The notes under the pieces are model-generated. The model searched no databases and was not told the origin of the DNA. It saw nothing but the letters and a program-made list of their open reading frames with translations. Below, piece after piece: positions 6,518-7,537 of a stretch of 7,537 nt of DNA (its first letter is position 1; every line of letters starts with the position of its first letter). Origin of the DNA: Candidatus Zhuqueibacterota bacterium 4572_119 (lineage in GTDB: Bacteria; Zhuqueibacterota; Zhuqueibacteria; Thermofontimicrobiales; Thermofontimicrobiaceae); assembly GCA_002084535.1 (NCBI GenBank), contig NBLI01000217.1, forward strand, positions 1 to 7,537, read 5' to 3'. The translations under genes and the position numbers were made by a program.

Positions 6518-7333
6518 ATGAGAAAAACAGCGTTTGTTAAAATCATGGAATTAAATTTTATGAAATTAGGATTTAGGAAATATTTTATTGCTTTAATAAT
6601 TATTCCATTTGTTTTATTCTGCAATATAAATTTAATCTTCGCTGATCACAATACATTTTTATATGAGCGGGGAAATAAATATTTCCAGGATAACAAATAT
6701 GACGAAGCAATATTGAGCTACGAAGAGATAATTCAGAACGGTTATGCCAATTGGCAACTCTATTATAATCTTGGTAACGCGTATTATAAAACCGGGAAAT
6801 TGGGAAAAGCAATTCTGAACTATGAACGCGCTTACGAACTAAATCCTGAAAATGAGGATGTTATATTTAATCTTGAATTAGCCAATACAAGAGCAGTTGA
6901 CAATATTGTAACGCCGCCATTGGTGAAATCTGTGAATAAAGTCAAATATTTTTTTGGAATGAAAACAGTCACCTGGTTAACGCTCTGTTTATATTTTAGT
7001 TTTGCCTTTTTAATTGTAATAAGAATTTTAATCCGCAAAAGAAGCATACAGCGATTTGCAAAAATTATTATTGTGCCAGTTGCTATTGTTTTAATTTTGA
7101 TGGCTTCTTTGTTCTTAATCCGTGTACATGAAAACAGTACCGTTAAATACGCGATTTTACTCAGCGAAAAAGTAGATGTTACCGGTTCACCGGCTGAAGA
7201 TGGGACTGTTCTTTTTTCACTGCATGAAGGAGTTAAGTTCAAAGTAGAAGACATCCAGGGAAATTGGGCAAAGATACGGTTGGCTGATGGAAATGTTGGC
7301 TGGATTAAAAATAAGCTGTTTGAGATTATTTGA
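6518..7333 (+). CDS. batE: BatE, TPR and SH3-like membrane protein
   Basis: 271 residues from ATG 6518, two bases after the batD stop. A signal peptide or anchor spans about 20-42 (KYFIALIIIPFVLFCNINLIFA). Two TPR motifs follow: FLYERGNKYFQDNKYDEAIL (47-66) and LYYNLGNAYYKTGKLGKAIL (81-100), the latter with NYERAYELNP. Two membrane helices lie at about 150-172 and 181-202. The C-terminal domain (about 210-271) is a bacterial SH3-like fold, with KVDVTGSPAEDGTVLFSLHE, the NWAKIRLADG turn and VGWIKNKLF near the end. This TPR-TM-TM-SH3 order is the BatE arrangement. It probably binds other Bat proteins outside the membrane and a cell-wall or protein ligand through the SH3 part; the ligand is unknown. 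The start is uncertain: no good ribosome site precedes 6518, and ATG 6560 (MKLGFRKYF) would give a more ordinary signal peptide of about 29 residues. Confidence 0.87.
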   Translation: MRKTAFVKIMELNFMKLGFRKYFIALIIIPFVLFCNINLIFADHNTFLYERGNKYFQDNKYDEAILSYEEIIQNGYANWQLYYNLGNAYYKTGKLGKAILNYERAYELNPENEDVIFNLELANTRAVDNIVTPPLVKSVNKVKYFFGMKTVTWLTLCLYFSFAFLIVIRILIRKRSIQRFAKIIIVPVAIVLILMASLFLIRVHENSTVKYAILLSEKVDVTGSPAEDGTVLFSLHEGVKFKVEDIQGNWAKIRLADGNVGWIKNKLFEII

Positions 7334-7391
7334 GCGTGATTTATAGTTTGTCCGGGTAGTGATTGAAAAAAAGTGATAACTTTAGTCTTAA

Positions 7392-7537
7392 TTTTATGAT
7401 AGCGGATATGAACTTCCAAAGAACATTCCGCAAGGGGAAAGATTGCTTCGATTTTTAAAAGAAGATTCTTATCCGAAGAATATTGAAAAAGCAACAATAG
7501 CAGCTTTGCTATTAGTTATTTTTTTATTTTTACTATT
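7392..7537 (+). CDS. Start of an unrecognised membrane protein, 3' partial
   Basis: An open frame follows an in-frame TAA (7389-7391) and runs off the window. It reads YELPKNIPQGERLLRFLKED, then SYPKNIEKA and a hydrophobic helix (TIAALLLVIFLFLL), like a short cytoplasmic N-terminus leading into a membrane segment. The frame has no ATG. The only candidate start is TTG 7443, with AAGGGG at 7432-7437 before it. Alternatively ATG 7396 reads MIADM and would join this frame after a one-base correction near 7410-7412. I do not recognise the family. It lies 58 bases after batE, so it may belong to the same transcript. Confidence 0.4.

Noticed and set aside
6832..7497. Long open frame of 221 codons on the minus strand.
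   Set aside because: It lies opposite batE, whose TPR, membrane and SH3 features are unmistakable. The minus-strand protein has no coherent domain pattern, so it is a shadow.

Overview
The window carries a Bat (Bacteroides aerotolerance-type) operon, all on the + strand, in an AT-rich bacterium. Protein features fit the Bacteroidota/Chlorobiota/Calditrichota ('FCB'-like) neighbourhood: the batABCDE order, a BatD with a DPFF-type motif, and secreted TPR and SH3 partners. Several genes have clear Shine-Dalgarno sites (AGGAGG before batA, AGGGAG before batC). That argues against a typical Bacteroidetes and favours a Calditrichota/KSB1/Ignavibacteria-like lineage. The lineage is inference; there is no rRNA or marker gene here.

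Layout. 124-1059: a lipoprotein with a TPR-like helical part and a SurA-N-type chaperone part, apparently without a parvulin domain. 1060-1247: a gene-free spacer. 1248-2327: an exported, membrane-anchored BatD-like protein. 2324-3319: batA, intact, overlapping the previous gene by ATGA. 3320-3541: a spacer holding a degenerate 9-bp tandem repeat. 3542-4173: batB, broken, with the middle of its von Willebrand A domain missing. 4175-4774: batC (TPR plus Gln-rich tail), whose natural C-terminus is missing. 4737-6515: batD, complete except for the start of its signal peptide. 6518-7333: batE (TPR, two membrane segments, SH3-like domain). 7392-7537: the beginning of another membrane-protein reading frame that runs off the window and has no clean start.

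How the genes fit together. BatA and BatB are membrane-anchored VWA proteins, BatC and BatE are TPR proteins on the outer side of the membrane, and BatD is a large exported protein with Ig-like repeats and one membrane anchor. The family is thought to form an envelope complex linked to MoxR AAA+ ATPases; its precise role is not settled. No moxR or DUF58 gene, the usual upstream partners, is present in this window.

The most notable signal is damage. Two internal deletions, both out of frame, lie about 0.9 kb apart: one in batB (junction near 3836-3845) and one at the batC/batD boundary (junction near 4718-4726). A third, weaker break may lie near 7396-7412. Together they suggest either operon decay or consensus/assembly errors. 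I did not find a convincing new biological system. The genes belong to a known family, and the unusual part is the state of the locus.
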